Shown here: in pieces, positions 24,695-32,913 of the stretch
Numbering within the stretch: position 1 is the stretch's first letter
Layout: the number at the start of each line of letters is the position of its first letter
DNA from: an uncultured Clostridia bacterium
Lineage (GTDB): Bacteria; Bacillota; Clostridia; Christensenellales; Aristaeellaceae
Direction: 5' to 3'
Length of the DNA: 37,155 nt
NCBI GenBank assembly: GCA_946538975.1
Contig: CAMNHF010000012.1
Coordinates: 1 to 37,155, forward strand
Notes under the pieces: model-generated
What the model saw: the letters and a program-made list of their open reading frames with translations, nothing else
Told to the model about the DNA's origin: nothing
Databases searched by the model: none
Made by a program: the position numbers and the translations under genes

Positions 24695-27600
24695 TTACTG
24701 GTACAGAATCGGGTAGGAGGAGGCGAAGGGGTAGATCTGCGTCCGCTGGGAGGTGTGGCTGAGCTTGACATAGTCTTCCACCGCGTTGTACGCCTCGTAC
24801 AGCGACAGCTTGCCGTCCCGGTTGGCGTCGCCGACCAGCTGTTCCGCGCCGCCGATGGCGAGGTACACGAGACCGTTGGTGAAATAGCTGCCATCTATGT
24901 CTTGAACACGGCTGTCCTGGAACGCGCCAGCCGCCGCCAGCACGTAGTACTTCGCGGTCTGCATCTCGCCATACCCGGGCTCCGGGACGGCAATTTCGCC
25001 GTTTTCCATGGACGGGGCCAGCGGGATGGTCACGCCGGGATCGCCCTCGGCAAAGGCCCCGACGAGGCTGCTCAGGAAAATATCCGCGCCGGGATCGTCA
25101 ATGCTGCCGTCAGGGAGCGCCGCGCCGTTTTGGGCGATGTAGGCCCCGGAGCAGCAGGAGTCGAAGAGGCAGATGAAGGTGCCTGGGCACTGGTTCATCC
25201 GGTTGACCAGCTCAGCCGGCGTCACATTGCCGCCCTGAACGCCGCAGAGGGAGCCGGTGCGCGGATCACGGACAAGGATCTGACCGGCGTCGTTCATAAC
25301 GGCGAGGCCGTGGCCCGAATAGAAGAACAGATTGACATCGCCTTCGCGGGCGCTGCCGAAGACATTCCCGATCCATGTCAGGATCTCCGGCCCATCCAGC
25401 TCGTTCTGCACGGTGATCTTCCAGTCAGCGTTATTCTCGCCGTGCCGGCGGCTCAGCGCGCTGGTCAGATGGGCGGCGTCCAGTTCGCAGATCGGATCCA
25501 GCGGGTTCGAGCCGGAGGCCTTTGTGTACCTGCCGTTGCCGATCAGCAAGGCGCGGTACACGGGCCGTACGGTCACGAGGCAGTAGACAGCCGAGCGGCC
25601 GCCGTCCTGCGGCGTTGCCTTGATATAGGCTTTGCCGGGGCGCAGGCCGGTGACGACCCCCTTGCTGTTCACCGTGGCAACCGTTTCGTTCGTGGAAGAC
25701 CATGCCGCTGTCTGCAGCGTCGTGTTCGCCGGGGTAAAGACGGGCGTCAGCCGCAGCGTGCCGCCGTTGTCGACAAAGACCTCGCCGTAGTTCTCAAGGA
25801 CCTCGCCGTCCGCCGACAGGGCAATCCCCGTCGACTGGATGGTATTGACCACATCGGAGAACTGACCGTAATATCTCGTGCCGTCCTCGTATTGGATGTA
25901 GCCGCGGACGCGGAAGCTCCTGGCTGTGCCCTGCGTCACGCGTTGGGTGACGTCGGACAGCGGCAAGGTGGTGTTGCAGGCCCAGTTTGGCGCACTGCCG
26001 GCGTATGGCCCCGTGAAGAGCTGGTATCCGGTCACGCCCGGGATGGACTTCCAGGTGAGATGCACTTTGCCCGTGGTGGGAGAGCCAATGAGGCTGATGA
26101 TGGATCCCTGCGGGAGGATTGCAACTCTCACAGGGGAGGAGAACTGCCCATAGGCGCGCTGACTTCCCGGCAGGTCAATATAGGCGCGAACCTTGTAATA
26201 GTAGACAGTGCCGGCCTTCAGGTCATAGTTGGCGACCTCGGGCGTCGTGCAGTTCTTGACCCAGGTGTATTCCCCGCCGGTGCCCTCGATGGTGCGGAAC
26301 AGCTGATAGCCTGTGCAGCCCGATACCTTGTCCCATCGGAGGAAGGCGCAGTTCGTGTCTTTGCCCCGGCCGGTGAGGTTCGTGATTTTGCCGAGAATGT
26401 GCACGCTGGCTTCATTTGAAAACTCACCATAAGTGCGGGTGCCGTCAGGATTCTCGTAGTATGGACGTACCTTGTACTTATAATCCGCGCCAGGAGTCAG
26501 GGAATAATTGTTCACTTCTGTCGTACTGCAATTCTTGATCCACTTGAAGTCTCCGCCGTGATCCGACCGCCAAAGCTGATAACGGTTTGCGCTTTCGATT
26601 CTGTTCCAGGTGATGCGGGCTGCGTTTGTATTCACAGGCTGCGCATTTACAATCGGGCGTGCCTGATCCTCCGGGTAACAAATGAAATCCCATTCACAGA
26701 TCAAACCAAAGTTGGCCGGCAGAAAGAATTCTTCATTATTGCAAACGCAGTCGCTCCGCAAGTCATTCCAGCCATATCTGTATGAATCAGCAGCAGACGG
26801 ATTGATCGCGTTATAAAGGTGAATCCTGTCTTCGGAACCAGTAAAGTTGTTTGGTTCATTTGGGCACCAGTTCGTATAGGTGAAACTTTCACCCGTTATC
26901 CATGTCCATCTGAGATTCGAGTCTTTTAGACCGCCGGTCCAATAGCAGTTTCGTTTTCCTGTATCCATGATCGATTTCAATGCAGCCTGCTCAGATGAAG
27001 ACGTGATTGTTACAAGATGCCCTCCCATGGCTTCGCAGAATGATTCTGCGTCATGCCATTTCAAGCCTCTGTCATAGATCGCATAAGTATGTCCTTCGAA
27101 ACGAATCGTTCCGCCAGTTGACGGCTTAACCAATGTGTAAGTATCCGCAGTATTGCTGCGCAGTTCTGCAATTTCCCGTGACGAATAAACATTGCCATTC
27201 ACTGTGGATCGCCAGATCTGTTCCGGCAAAGTGGTCAGTATGGTGTCCTCCGTACCCTTGAAAGAGAACTTTTTGCCAATCTTAACGGTCGTCAGACTGT
27301 CGCAGTCACGAAACGTGCTTCCCATAAGCAACACAGCGCCGATGTCGGAACCGGAAGCATCTGGTGCTGACAAACTGCTGCAATACGCGAACATAAAACG
27401 CATATTCGTCACATTGCTGGTGTCAAAGCCGGAGAGATCCATGGACGCACAGCTGCAGAACTGCAGAAGGCAGCTGGAGTCTGCCGGAAGGACGATGGGT
27501 TCCGTCGCAGCGACAGCGGTGATCTTCTCTCCATAATCATACCACGGGCAATACCCACATGTGTCTTCCCCCGTCCCGGCATGGATGGTCAGCACGCCGT

Positions 27601-27931
27601 CCGCGCTGATCTCCCACGGGCAGGTGCCCCAGACGCCGCTGGCCGGGAGGAGGGCTTCCTCCAGCGACTCCTCAACGGACACCGCTTCCGGCTCGGCCTC
27701 CGCTTCCGCCGTCTCCACGGCCTCCAGCGCTTCCTCCGGCGGGAGCGCTTCCTCGGAGACGGCGGCTTCCACCTCCATCTCTTCTTCGGGCTCCTCCTCC
27801 GCTTCCAGCGCGAAGGCTTCCTCGATGGCGGCGGCTTCTTCCTCAATGGCAATCTCCTCCGCGCAGGCCGCGCCGGCAAAGAGCAGCGCGATGGCCAGCA
27901 GGACCGACAGCATGGCGATGATGCGTTTCAT
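24695..27931 (-). CDS. Surface protein with LRR, C-type lectin, FN3, Ig-like and caspase-like (C14) domains
   Basis: A 1078-residue secreted protein. MKRIIAMLSVLLAIALLFAG begins a signal peptide; a glutamate/alanine neck runs to about 95; a short BspA/DUF285 segment (MDLSGFDTSNVTNMRFMF) covers 100-250. Residues 285-425 are a C-type lectin domain with the EPN motif at 359-361 and WND at 388-390, the pattern of Ca-dependent mannose-type sugar binding. Three FN3 modules (about 430-700) and one BIG2-like module (about 705-790) follow. Residues 793-1060 are a caspase/metacaspase-type peptidase C14 domain: RALLIGNGRY, His874 in FFYSGHG and Cys926 in FDSCCSG. A DANRDGKLSLYEA EF-hand/dockerin-like loop lies near the end. 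AAGGAGGG precedes the ATG. Proteolysis or self-processing outside the cell after sugar or Ca binding is inferred. Confidence 0.9.
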   Translation of the reverse strand: MKRIIAMLSVLLAIALLFAGAACAEEIAIEEEAAAIEEAFALEAEEEPEEEMEVEAAVSEEALPPEEALEAVETAEAEAEPEAVSVEESLEEALLPASGVWGTCPWEISADGVLTIHAGTGEDTCGYCPWYDYGEKITAVAATEPIVLPADSSCLLQFCSCASMDLSGFDTSNVTNMRFMFAYCSSLSAPDASGSDIGAVLLMGSTFRDCDSLTTVKIGKKFSFKGTEDTILTTLPEQIWRSTVNGNVYSSREIAELRSNTADTYTLVKPSTGGTIRFEGHTYAIYDRGLKWHDAESFCEAMGGHLVTITSSSEQAALKSIMDTGKRNCYWTGGLKDSNLRWTWITGESFTYTNWCPNEPNNFTGSEDRIHLYNAINPSAADSYRYGWNDLRSDCVCNNEEFFLPANFGLICEWDFICYPEDQARPIVNAQPVNTNAARITWNRIESANRYQLWRSDHGGDFKWIKNCSTTEVNNYSLTPGADYKYKVRPYYENPDGTRTYGEFSNEASVHILGKITNLTGRGKDTNCAFLRWDKVSGCTGYQLFRTIEGTGGEYTWVKNCTTPEVANYDLKAGTVYYYKVRAYIDLPGSQRAYGQFSSPVRVAILPQGSIISLIGSPTTGKVHLTWKSIPGVTGYQLFTGPYAGSAPNWACNTTLPLSDVTQRVTQGTARSFRVRGYIQYEDGTRYYGQFSDVVNTIQSTGIALSADGEVLENYGEVFVDNGGTLRLTPVFTPANTTLQTAAWSSTNETVATVNSKGVVTGLRPGKAYIKATPQDGGRSAVYCLVTVRPVYRALLIGNGRYTKASGSNPLDPICELDAAHLTSALSRRHGENNADWKITVQNELDGPEILTWIGNVFGSAREGDVNLFFYSGHGLAVMNDAGQILVRDPRTGSLCGVQGGNVTPAELVNRMNQCPGTFICLFDSCCSGAYIAQNGAALPDGSIDDPGADIFLSSLVGAFAEGDPGVTIPLAPSMENGEIAVPEPGYGEMQTAKYYVLAAAGAFQDSRVQDIDGSYFTNGLVYLAIGGAEQLVGDANRDGKLSLYEAYNAVEDYVKLSHTSQRTQIYPFASSYPILYQ

Positions 27932-27981
27932 GGGTGTCCCTCCTTGACGGTGCGGGTCTGGAAATTTCTGTATCTGCCTTC

Positions 27982-28010
27982 ATGATAGCACAATGGCGGC
28001 GATTCTTCAA
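27982..28010 (-). promoter_or_regulatory. Promoter of the lectin-caspase gene
   Basis: Minus-strand -35 TTGAAG (28005-28010), 17-base spacer ending ATTGTGC (extended -10) and -10 TATCAT (27982-27987). The spacer end and -10 are identical over 13 bases to the tRNA-Thr promoter. Confidence 0.75.
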
Positions 28011-28083
28011 GACGCGGACACCATTTCCCGCCCGGTGCGCGGGGTGAAAGTTTGACAGCTTTGTTACAAATCTTCAAAAAGGC

Positions 28084-28112
28084 TTGCAATCCGATTGCAA
28101 AACAATTACAAT
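28084..28112 (+). promoter_or_regulatory. Promoter of the L,D-transpeptidase gene
   Basis: -35 TTGCAA (28084-28089), 17-base spacer and -10 TACAAT (28107-28112). A second TTGCAA lies 5 bases after the first, in the spacer; since TTGCAA is its own reverse complement the pair is both a direct and an inverted repeat and could be a binding site. Confidence 0.75.
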
Positions 28113-28165
28113 AACCCTGTATACGCGCAATCAGAACGGGGCAACCCGAATGGGAGATGACGCTT

Positions 28166-30103
28166 TTGAAGAAGATCACGCTGTGGCTGCTGGTGCTGGC
28201 GCTGCTGTGCGGACAGACGGCGGCCGCGCTGGGCGAAGGGGAAATGGTGCTGCTGGACGAATACGACGAGCAGGGAAAGCCGCTCGAAGAGGAGACGGAG
28301 CTGGAGGAAACGGAGCTGGAGGAGGCCGAGCTGGTCTATGAAGAGACGGCTCCCACCGCCGCCCCGGAGACGCCGGCCTCGATGCAGCTGATCGTGGTGA
28401 CGCCCGCGCCCGCGACCCCCGTGCCGGCGCCGACCGCCACGCCGGCCCCGGAGGCGAACGCCCTGCACGTGGGCGACACCGGCGCGCTGGTGAAGCAGCT
28501 GCAGACCCGCCTGGCGGAGCTGGGCTACTACACCGGCAAGATTTCCGGCTATTACGGCGAGAACACCCGGCGGGCCGTGGCGGCCTTCCAGGCGGATTTC
28601 GGGCTGAACCCCAACGGCCTGGCCGGCGACGCGACGCAGTCCGCGATGCTCTCGGCCCAGTACCGCCCGCTGCGCTACGGCTCCTCCGGCGAGGACGTGA
28701 AGCGGCTGCAGAAGCGGCTGGCCCTGCTGGGCTATTACGGCGGCAAGGTCAGCGGCAACTATCTGGACTCCACCGGCGCCGCGGTGGCGGCCTTCCGGCA
28801 GAAGATGGGCTGGGGCACCAGCCCGGAGGCCGAGCCCGAGCTGCAGGCCCTGCTCTTCAGCACGGACGCCCGCGAGGCGGTGGCCTCCGCGGTGACCGCC
28901 GCCCCAGGCGTGGTGGTGCGCAATGCCCAGCCGACCCCCCAGGGCCCGAACCCGTCGCCCACGGTGGCCTTTGAGAAGAAGCTCTCCTATGAAACGACCG
29001 GCGCGGCCGTGAAGACGCTGCAGGAGCGGCTGACCGAGCTGGGCTATTACACCGGCCCGATCTCCGGCAACTTCCTCGGCCACACCCGCAACGCGGTGAA
29101 GGCCTTCCAGAAGCAGAACGCCCTGAACGCGGACGGCGTCGTCGGCGAGGGCACCTGGAACGCGATCTTCAACGACCCGGACGTGGTGCGCCCCGGCGAG
29201 CCGGCCAAGGTTCCCCTGATGTCGGACGCCCTGCCCTACCACCTGGTGGTGGATGTGACGAACCAGATCGTGACCGTGTTCGTCCGCAACGAAAACGGCG
29301 AGTACACCATTCCGATCAAGGACATGATGTGCTCCTCCGGCACGCGGAACAACCCTTCGCCCATCGGCGACTGGGTGCTGAACGGCCGGCACACGACCTG
29401 GTGCTACTTCCCGACCTGGGGCGACTATGCCCGCTACTGGACGCAGATCACCCCGTCGGTGGCCTTCCACTCCGTGCTGTACAATTCCGTGGACGTGATG
29501 GACCTGCGCACCAAGAGCTACCGCATGCTGGGCAGCCGCGCCTCCCACGGCTGCGTGCGCCTGCAGGTGGCCGACGCGAAGTGGATCTACGACTATGTGG
29601 ACAAGGGCACCGTGGTGACCATCACGGCCAGCCTGGACAGCGATCCGGAGAAGAAGGCCTCCCAGATCAAGCCGGCGCTGAACACGAAGAACATGCTCCC
29701 CGTTGCGACGCCCAAGCCCACCCAGGAGCCGGTCTATGTCAGCGGGGCGGAGCCGCCGCTGCCGCTGCAGAAGCTGTCCGTGAACAGCTCCGGCAAGGCG
29801 GTGTGGTGGCTGCAGAACAAGCTGGCTGAGCTGGGCTATTACACCGGCCGGATCACCGGCACCTACCTGGACGGCACGAAGAACGCGGTGAAGGCCTTCC
29901 AGAAGGCGCATGGTCTGAACGCCAGCGGCACCGCGGACGTGCGCACGCTGGAGGTGCTCTACGCCGGCGACATGCAGATGGCCACGCCCGCGCCGACCGC
30001 GGCTCCCATCGCGACGCCCGCGCCGACGCCTGCCGCCGAGGACATTCCGACGGCAGCCCCGGAGAGCGAGGCCACGCGCAGGCCGTCCCTGATCGGTCCG
30101 TGA
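28166..30103 (+). CDS. L,D-transpeptidase with four peptidoglycan-binding repeats
   Basis: A secreted wall enzyme of 645 residues. The TTG at 28166 is preferred, as GGGAG stands 9 bases before it; the in-frame ATG at 28157 directly touches that site. A signal peptide (ITLWLLVLALLCGQTAAA) and an acidic neck (EEETELEETELEEAEL) are followed by three PG_binding_1 repeats (LxxGxxGxxVKxLQxRLxELGYYxG). Next comes a YkuD L,D-transpeptidase domain at about 345-495, with the catalytic Cys463 in SHGCVRL, and a fourth PG_binding_1 repeat after a proline-rich linker. It should form 3-3 cross-links or attach proteins to peptidoglycan. The C-terminus is a proline/alanine/threonine tail. Genes at 30139 and onwards follow closely. 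Confidence 0.92.
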   Translation: MKKITLWLLVLALLCGQTAAALGEGEMVLLDEYDEQGKPLEEETELEETELEEAELVYEETAPTAAPETPASMQLIVVTPAPATPVPAPTATPAPEANALHVGDTGALVKQLQTRLAELGYYTGKISGYYGENTRRAVAAFQADFGLNPNGLAGDATQSAMLSAQYRPLRYGSSGEDVKRLQKRLALLGYYGGKVSGNYLDSTGAAVAAFRQKMGWGTSPEAEPELQALLFSTDAREAVASAVTAAPGVVVRNAQPTPQGPNPSPTVAFEKKLSYETTGAAVKTLQERLTELGYYTGPISGNFLGHTRNAVKAFQKQNALNADGVVGEGTWNAIFNDPDVVRPGEPAKVPLMSDALPYHLVVDVTNQIVTVFVRNENGEYTIPIKDMMCSSGTRNNPSPIGDWVLNGRHTTWCYFPTWGDYARYWTQITPSVAFHSVLYNSVDVMDLRTKSYRMLGSRASHGCVRLQVADAKWIYDYVDKGTVVTITASLDSDPEKKASQIKPALNTKNMLPVATPKPTQEPVYVSGAEPPLPLQKLSVNSSGKAVWWLQNKLAELGYYTGRITGTYLDGTKNAVKAFQKAHGLNASGTADVRTLEVLYAGDMQMATPAPTAAPIATPAPTPAAEDIPTAAPESEATRRPSLIGP

Positions 30104-30138
30104 GGGATGCGGCACATCCCCGACAGCAGGGGGAAACG

Positions 30139-30279
30139 ATGATGAAAAAACACACGCTGCGCCGCTGCCTGCTGCTGCTGCTGCCCTTTGCGGCGGCGGC
30201 GGCGGTGCTGTGGCTGTGCTTCGGGGAAGCCCTGAGCGATATGATTGACGTGGCGGTCAAGCTGGTGGTGCGGCCATGA
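30139..30279 (+). CDS. Small single-pass membrane protein, 46 residues, unknown
   Basis: An ATG-ATG start with AGGGGG eight bases ahead opens a 46-residue frame: a basic start (MMKKHTLRRC), a hydrophobic helix (LLLLLPFAAAAAVLWLCF) and a short amphipathic end (LSDMIDVAVKLVVRP). Its stop overlaps the ATG of the next gene by four bases, the same coupling used elsewhere in this window, which argues that it is translated. It sits between the L,D-transpeptidase and a four-helix membrane protein. No known family is recognised. Confidence 0.65.
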   Translation: MMKKHTLRRCLLLLLPFAAAAAVLWLCFGEALSDMIDVAVKLVVRP

Positions 30280-31157
30280 CGGATGCGAAGAAGGCGAAAA
30301 GGGGCTGGCTGCAGGCGGCGGCGGTGCTGCTGAGCCTGCTGGTGATGCTGCTCTGGACCGTGCTGAACGGCGCGCTGGCCCTGCGCTGGCTGACCGGAGA
30401 CAGCGGCCTGGGGGCCCGGGCGCAGGCGGAGGTTCTGCCGCTGCAGCTGGCGCGGGTGCACCGGGCCGTGGATGCCGCGTCGGCGGAGTACGGCTTCTCC
30501 GCGGAGGCGGTGAAGGCGGTGCTGAACCGGGAGAAGATCGCGGCGGACGCGGCTGCCGCCTCGGCCTGGTGGCGGGGGCTGTTCCAGGGCGAGACGGAGC
30601 AGATCTGGTTTTCCACCGCGGACGCGGAGGCCGTGATCCTGGAGGACGAGGCCTACTGCGCGCGGGTGTCGGTCTATGAGCAGCGGATGCTGGCCCGCGA
30701 CGTGATCGGGCCGGCCATCGAGCGGGAGCTGTCCGCGGCGGTGATGCCGCTGCGCATGGACGCGGCCGGCGCTGTCGTGCGCGAGGCGGGCAAGCGCTTC
30801 GACCTGTCGCGGCTGCCGGGCCTGCTGACCCGCTTCGGCCTTGTGCTGCCGGCGGCGGCGATGGTGATCTGCCTGGCGCTGCTGCTCCTTTGGGGGCGGG
30901 GCGAGCGGGGCGAGGGCCTGCGGCTGGCCGGCTGCGCGATGATCTCCGCCGGCGGGCAGCTGCTGCTGGCGCTGGGTCTCGTCGCGCTGCTGAATCTGCC
31001 CGGACGCGCGGCAGTGATGTCGGAGATCTGCGCCGCCCAGCTGTCGGCGGCGCTGCGGCTGCTGCTGGTGCGGGCGCTGGCCATGAATCTGGTGATGGTG
31101 CTCCCGGGCGCCGGCTTGCTGCTGGCGGCCCGGCGGCGGGCGGAGGCGAAAGCATGA
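30276..31157 (+). CDS. Membrane protein with a large extracytoplasmic loop, unknown
   Basis: A 293-residue protein with a basic N-terminus (MTDAKKAKRGW), a first helix at about 12-36, a large soluble region of about 150 residues (37-188), then three helices at about 190-210, 220-245 and 258-285. The loop includes GFSAEAVKAVLNREKIAADAAAASAWWRGLF, a helical region probably outside the membrane. The architecture is like that of sensing or assembly proteins, but no family is recognised. It is coupled by ATGA overlaps to the small protein before and to the metallophosphoesterase after it. Confidence 0.75.
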   Translation: MTDAKKAKRGWLQAAAVLLSLLVMLLWTVLNGALALRWLTGDSGLGARAQAEVLPLQLARVHRAVDAASAEYGFSAEAVKAVLNREKIAADAAAASAWWRGLFQGETEQIWFSTADAEAVILEDEAYCARVSVYEQRMLARDVIGPAIERELSAAVMPLRMDAAGAVVREAGKRFDLSRLPGLLTRFGLVLPAAAMVICLALLLLWGRGERGEGLRLAGCAMISAGGQLLLALGLVALLNLPGRAAVMSEICAAQLSAALRLLLVRALAMNLVMVLPGAGLLLAARRRAEAKA

Positions 31158-31927
31158 GCGGGCAGCGGGATCATGGCGCGGGCCTGGTGCTGGGGCTGCT
31201 CCGGCGGCGGCAGGGCAGGCCGCAGCACCGGCAGGTGAACGCCTGCACGGTGACGGATGCCCGCGGCGCGCTGAAGCAGCCTTTTCGCTTTGCTGTGCTG
31301 GCGGATCTGCACGACGAGCGCTTCGACGACATTCTCCCGCAGATTCAGGGCGTGGACGCCGTGCTGGTGCCCGGGGACGTGCTGAACCGCTACCGCCGCG
31401 GCATGGTCTATGCCGAGGGCTTCCTGCAGGCGCTGCCGGAGATCGCGCCGACCTTCCTGTCCGTCGGGAACCACGACTGGAAGAGCGAGGACGGCCCGGC
31501 CTTCCGCAGGCTGGTGAGCCGCAGCCGCGTGAAGCTGCTGGACGACGGCGTGACAGTCTTCCGGCGGGATGTGGTGCTGGGCGGGCTTTCCTCCCGGGCG
31601 GAGGGCGCGAACCCGAAGGCCGCCCGCACGCTGGCGGGCATGAAGGGCTGGCGGCTGCTGATGTGCCATCACCCGGAGTATTATTTTGACGCCGTGCGGG
31701 GGCTGCCGATCGACCTGACGATCGCCGGCCACGCCCACGGCGGCCAGGTGCGGCTCCTCTCCCGCGGGCTGTACGCGCCGGGGCAGGGGCTCCTGCCCAG
31801 GTGGACCGCCGGCTTCTACGACGACGGGCGGCTGCTGGTCTCCCGGGGGCTGACCAACACGGTGCTGGTGCCGCGCCTGGGCAATCCCTGCGAGATCCTC
31901 ATCGTGACCGCCCAGCCGAAGGCCTGA
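31154..31927 (+). CDS. Metallophosphoesterase (YkuE/YaeI-like calcineurin fold)
   Basis: A 257-residue phosphoesterase. The ATG at 31154 overlaps the previous stop. Metal-ligand motifs occur in canonical order: D-x-H in AVLADLHDE, GD in VLVPGDVLN, GNHD in FLSVGNHDW, H in LLMCHHPEY, and G-H-x-H in IAGHAHGGQ. The last is the YkuE/YaeI form, and that group acts on membrane-linked or UDP-type phosphoesters. A short basic N-terminus (RRRQGRPQHRQ) may lie against the membrane; no signal peptide is present. It ends the operon that begins with the L,D-transpeptidase, suggesting a cell-envelope role. Confidence 0.88.
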   Translation: MSGQRDHGAGLVLGLLRRRQGRPQHRQVNACTVTDARGALKQPFRFAVLADLHDERFDDILPQIQGVDAVLVPGDVLNRYRRGMVYAEGFLQALPEIAPTFLSVGNHDWKSEDGPAFRRLVSRSRVKLLDDGVTVFRRDVVLGGLSSRAEGANPKAARTLAGMKGWRLLMCHHPEYYFDAVRGLPIDLTIAGHAHGGQVRLLSRGLYAPGQGLLPRWTAGFYDDGRLLVSRGLTNTVLVPRLGNPCEILIVTAQPKA

Positions 31928-31937
31928 GGGCGCGCGC

Positions 31938-31966
31938 TTTACAAACCGCCCGGGCTGTGCTATCAT
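31938..31966 (+). promoter_or_regulatory. Promoter of the map gene
   Basis: -35 TTTACA (31938-31943), 17-base spacer ending TGTGC (extended -10), and -10 TATCAT (31961-31966), directly after the metallophosphoesterase stop. Confidence 0.75.
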
Positions 31967-32006
31967 CAGGATGTTCACGATTTCTGATGTAAGGAGGCCA
32001 TCCGGG

Positions 32007-32882
32007 ATGCTGGAGAAACTGGGGCGGAACCTGCCGTGCTGGTGCGGCAGCGGCAGGAAGTACAAGAATTGCCACGCGGCGTTTGACGAGCGCTTGCAGA
32101 CCGCCCGCGACGCGGGACACATTGTCCCGAAGCACAAGATGATCAAGAACCCGCAGCAGATTGCAAAGATCAAGGCCAGCTGCGTTGTCAACATTGCCGT
32201 GCTGGACGCGGTGGCGGCGGCGATCGGACCGGGCATGCCCACCTCCGAGATCGACCGCATCGTCTATGAGACCACGACCCGCATGGGCGGCATCCCGGCC
32301 CCGCTGAACTACGAGGGCTACCCCTACAGCGTGTGCACCTCGGTCAACGAGCAGGTCTGCCACGGCTTCCCCTCCGATCAGGTGATCCTGCGGGAGGGCG
32401 ACATCGTCAATGTGGACTGCTCCACGATCCTGGACGGCTACTTCTCCGATTCCTCCCGGATGTTCTGCATCGGCGAGGTCAGCCCGGAGAAGAAAAAGCT
32501 GGTGCAGGTCACCCACGAGTGCGTGCAGCTGGGCCTGGAGCAGGTGCGGCCCTGGGGCTTCCTGGGCGACATGGGCCAGGCGATCGACGACCACGCGCGG
32601 GCGAACGGCTACAGCGTGGTGCGCAACATCGGCGGCCACGGCTGCGGCCTGGAATTCCACGAGGATCCCTTCGTGTCCTACGTGACCCGCCGCGGGGAGG
32701 ACATGATGATGGCGCCGGGGATGATCTTCACGATTGAGCCCATGGTCAACATGGGCACCTGGGAGCACGTCACCGACCCGCGCAACGGCTGGGAGGTTTC
32801 CACGAAGGACGGCCTGCCCTCCGCGCAGGAGGAGATCATGGTGCTGGTGACCGAGGACGGCCACGAGGTGCTCTCCTGGTGA
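32007..32882 (+). CDS. map: Type I methionine aminopeptidase with N-terminal SEC-C zinc motif
   Basis: A 291-residue enzyme that removes the initiator methionine from new proteins. The ATG at 32007 stands 9 bases after AAGGAGG; an earlier in-frame ATG at 31971 lacks a site. Residues 1-24 carry a SEC-C-type zinc knuckle (NLPCWCGSGRKYKNCH). The MetAP fold follows with VCHGFPSD (substrate histidine), the metal ligands in NVDCSTILDGYFSDSSRMF, HGCGLEFHEDPF, TIEPM and LVTEDGHEVLS. SEC-C-bearing MetAP (the type Ia/Ic variant) is known from Bacillota; the knuckle probably contacts the ribosome. It has its own promoter and is followed after 31 bases by the CotH gene. Confidence 0.95.
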   Translation: MLEKLGRNLPCWCGSGRKYKNCHAAFDERLQTARDAGHIVPKHKMIKNPQQIAKIKASCVVNIAVLDAVAAAIGPGMPTSEIDRIVYETTTRMGGIPAPLNYEGYPYSVCTSVNEQVCHGFPSDQVILREGDIVNVDCSTILDGYFSDSSRMFCIGEVSPEKKKLVQVTHECVQLGLEQVRPWGFLGDMGQAIDDHARANGYSVVRNIGGHGCGLEFHEDPFVSYVTRRGEDMMMAPGMIFTIEPMVNMGTWEHVTDPRNGWEVSTKDGLPSAQEEIMVLVTEDGHEVLSW

Positions 32883-32913
32883 GCGGACGGAGCAAAGCAT
32901 AAAGGAGAACGGA

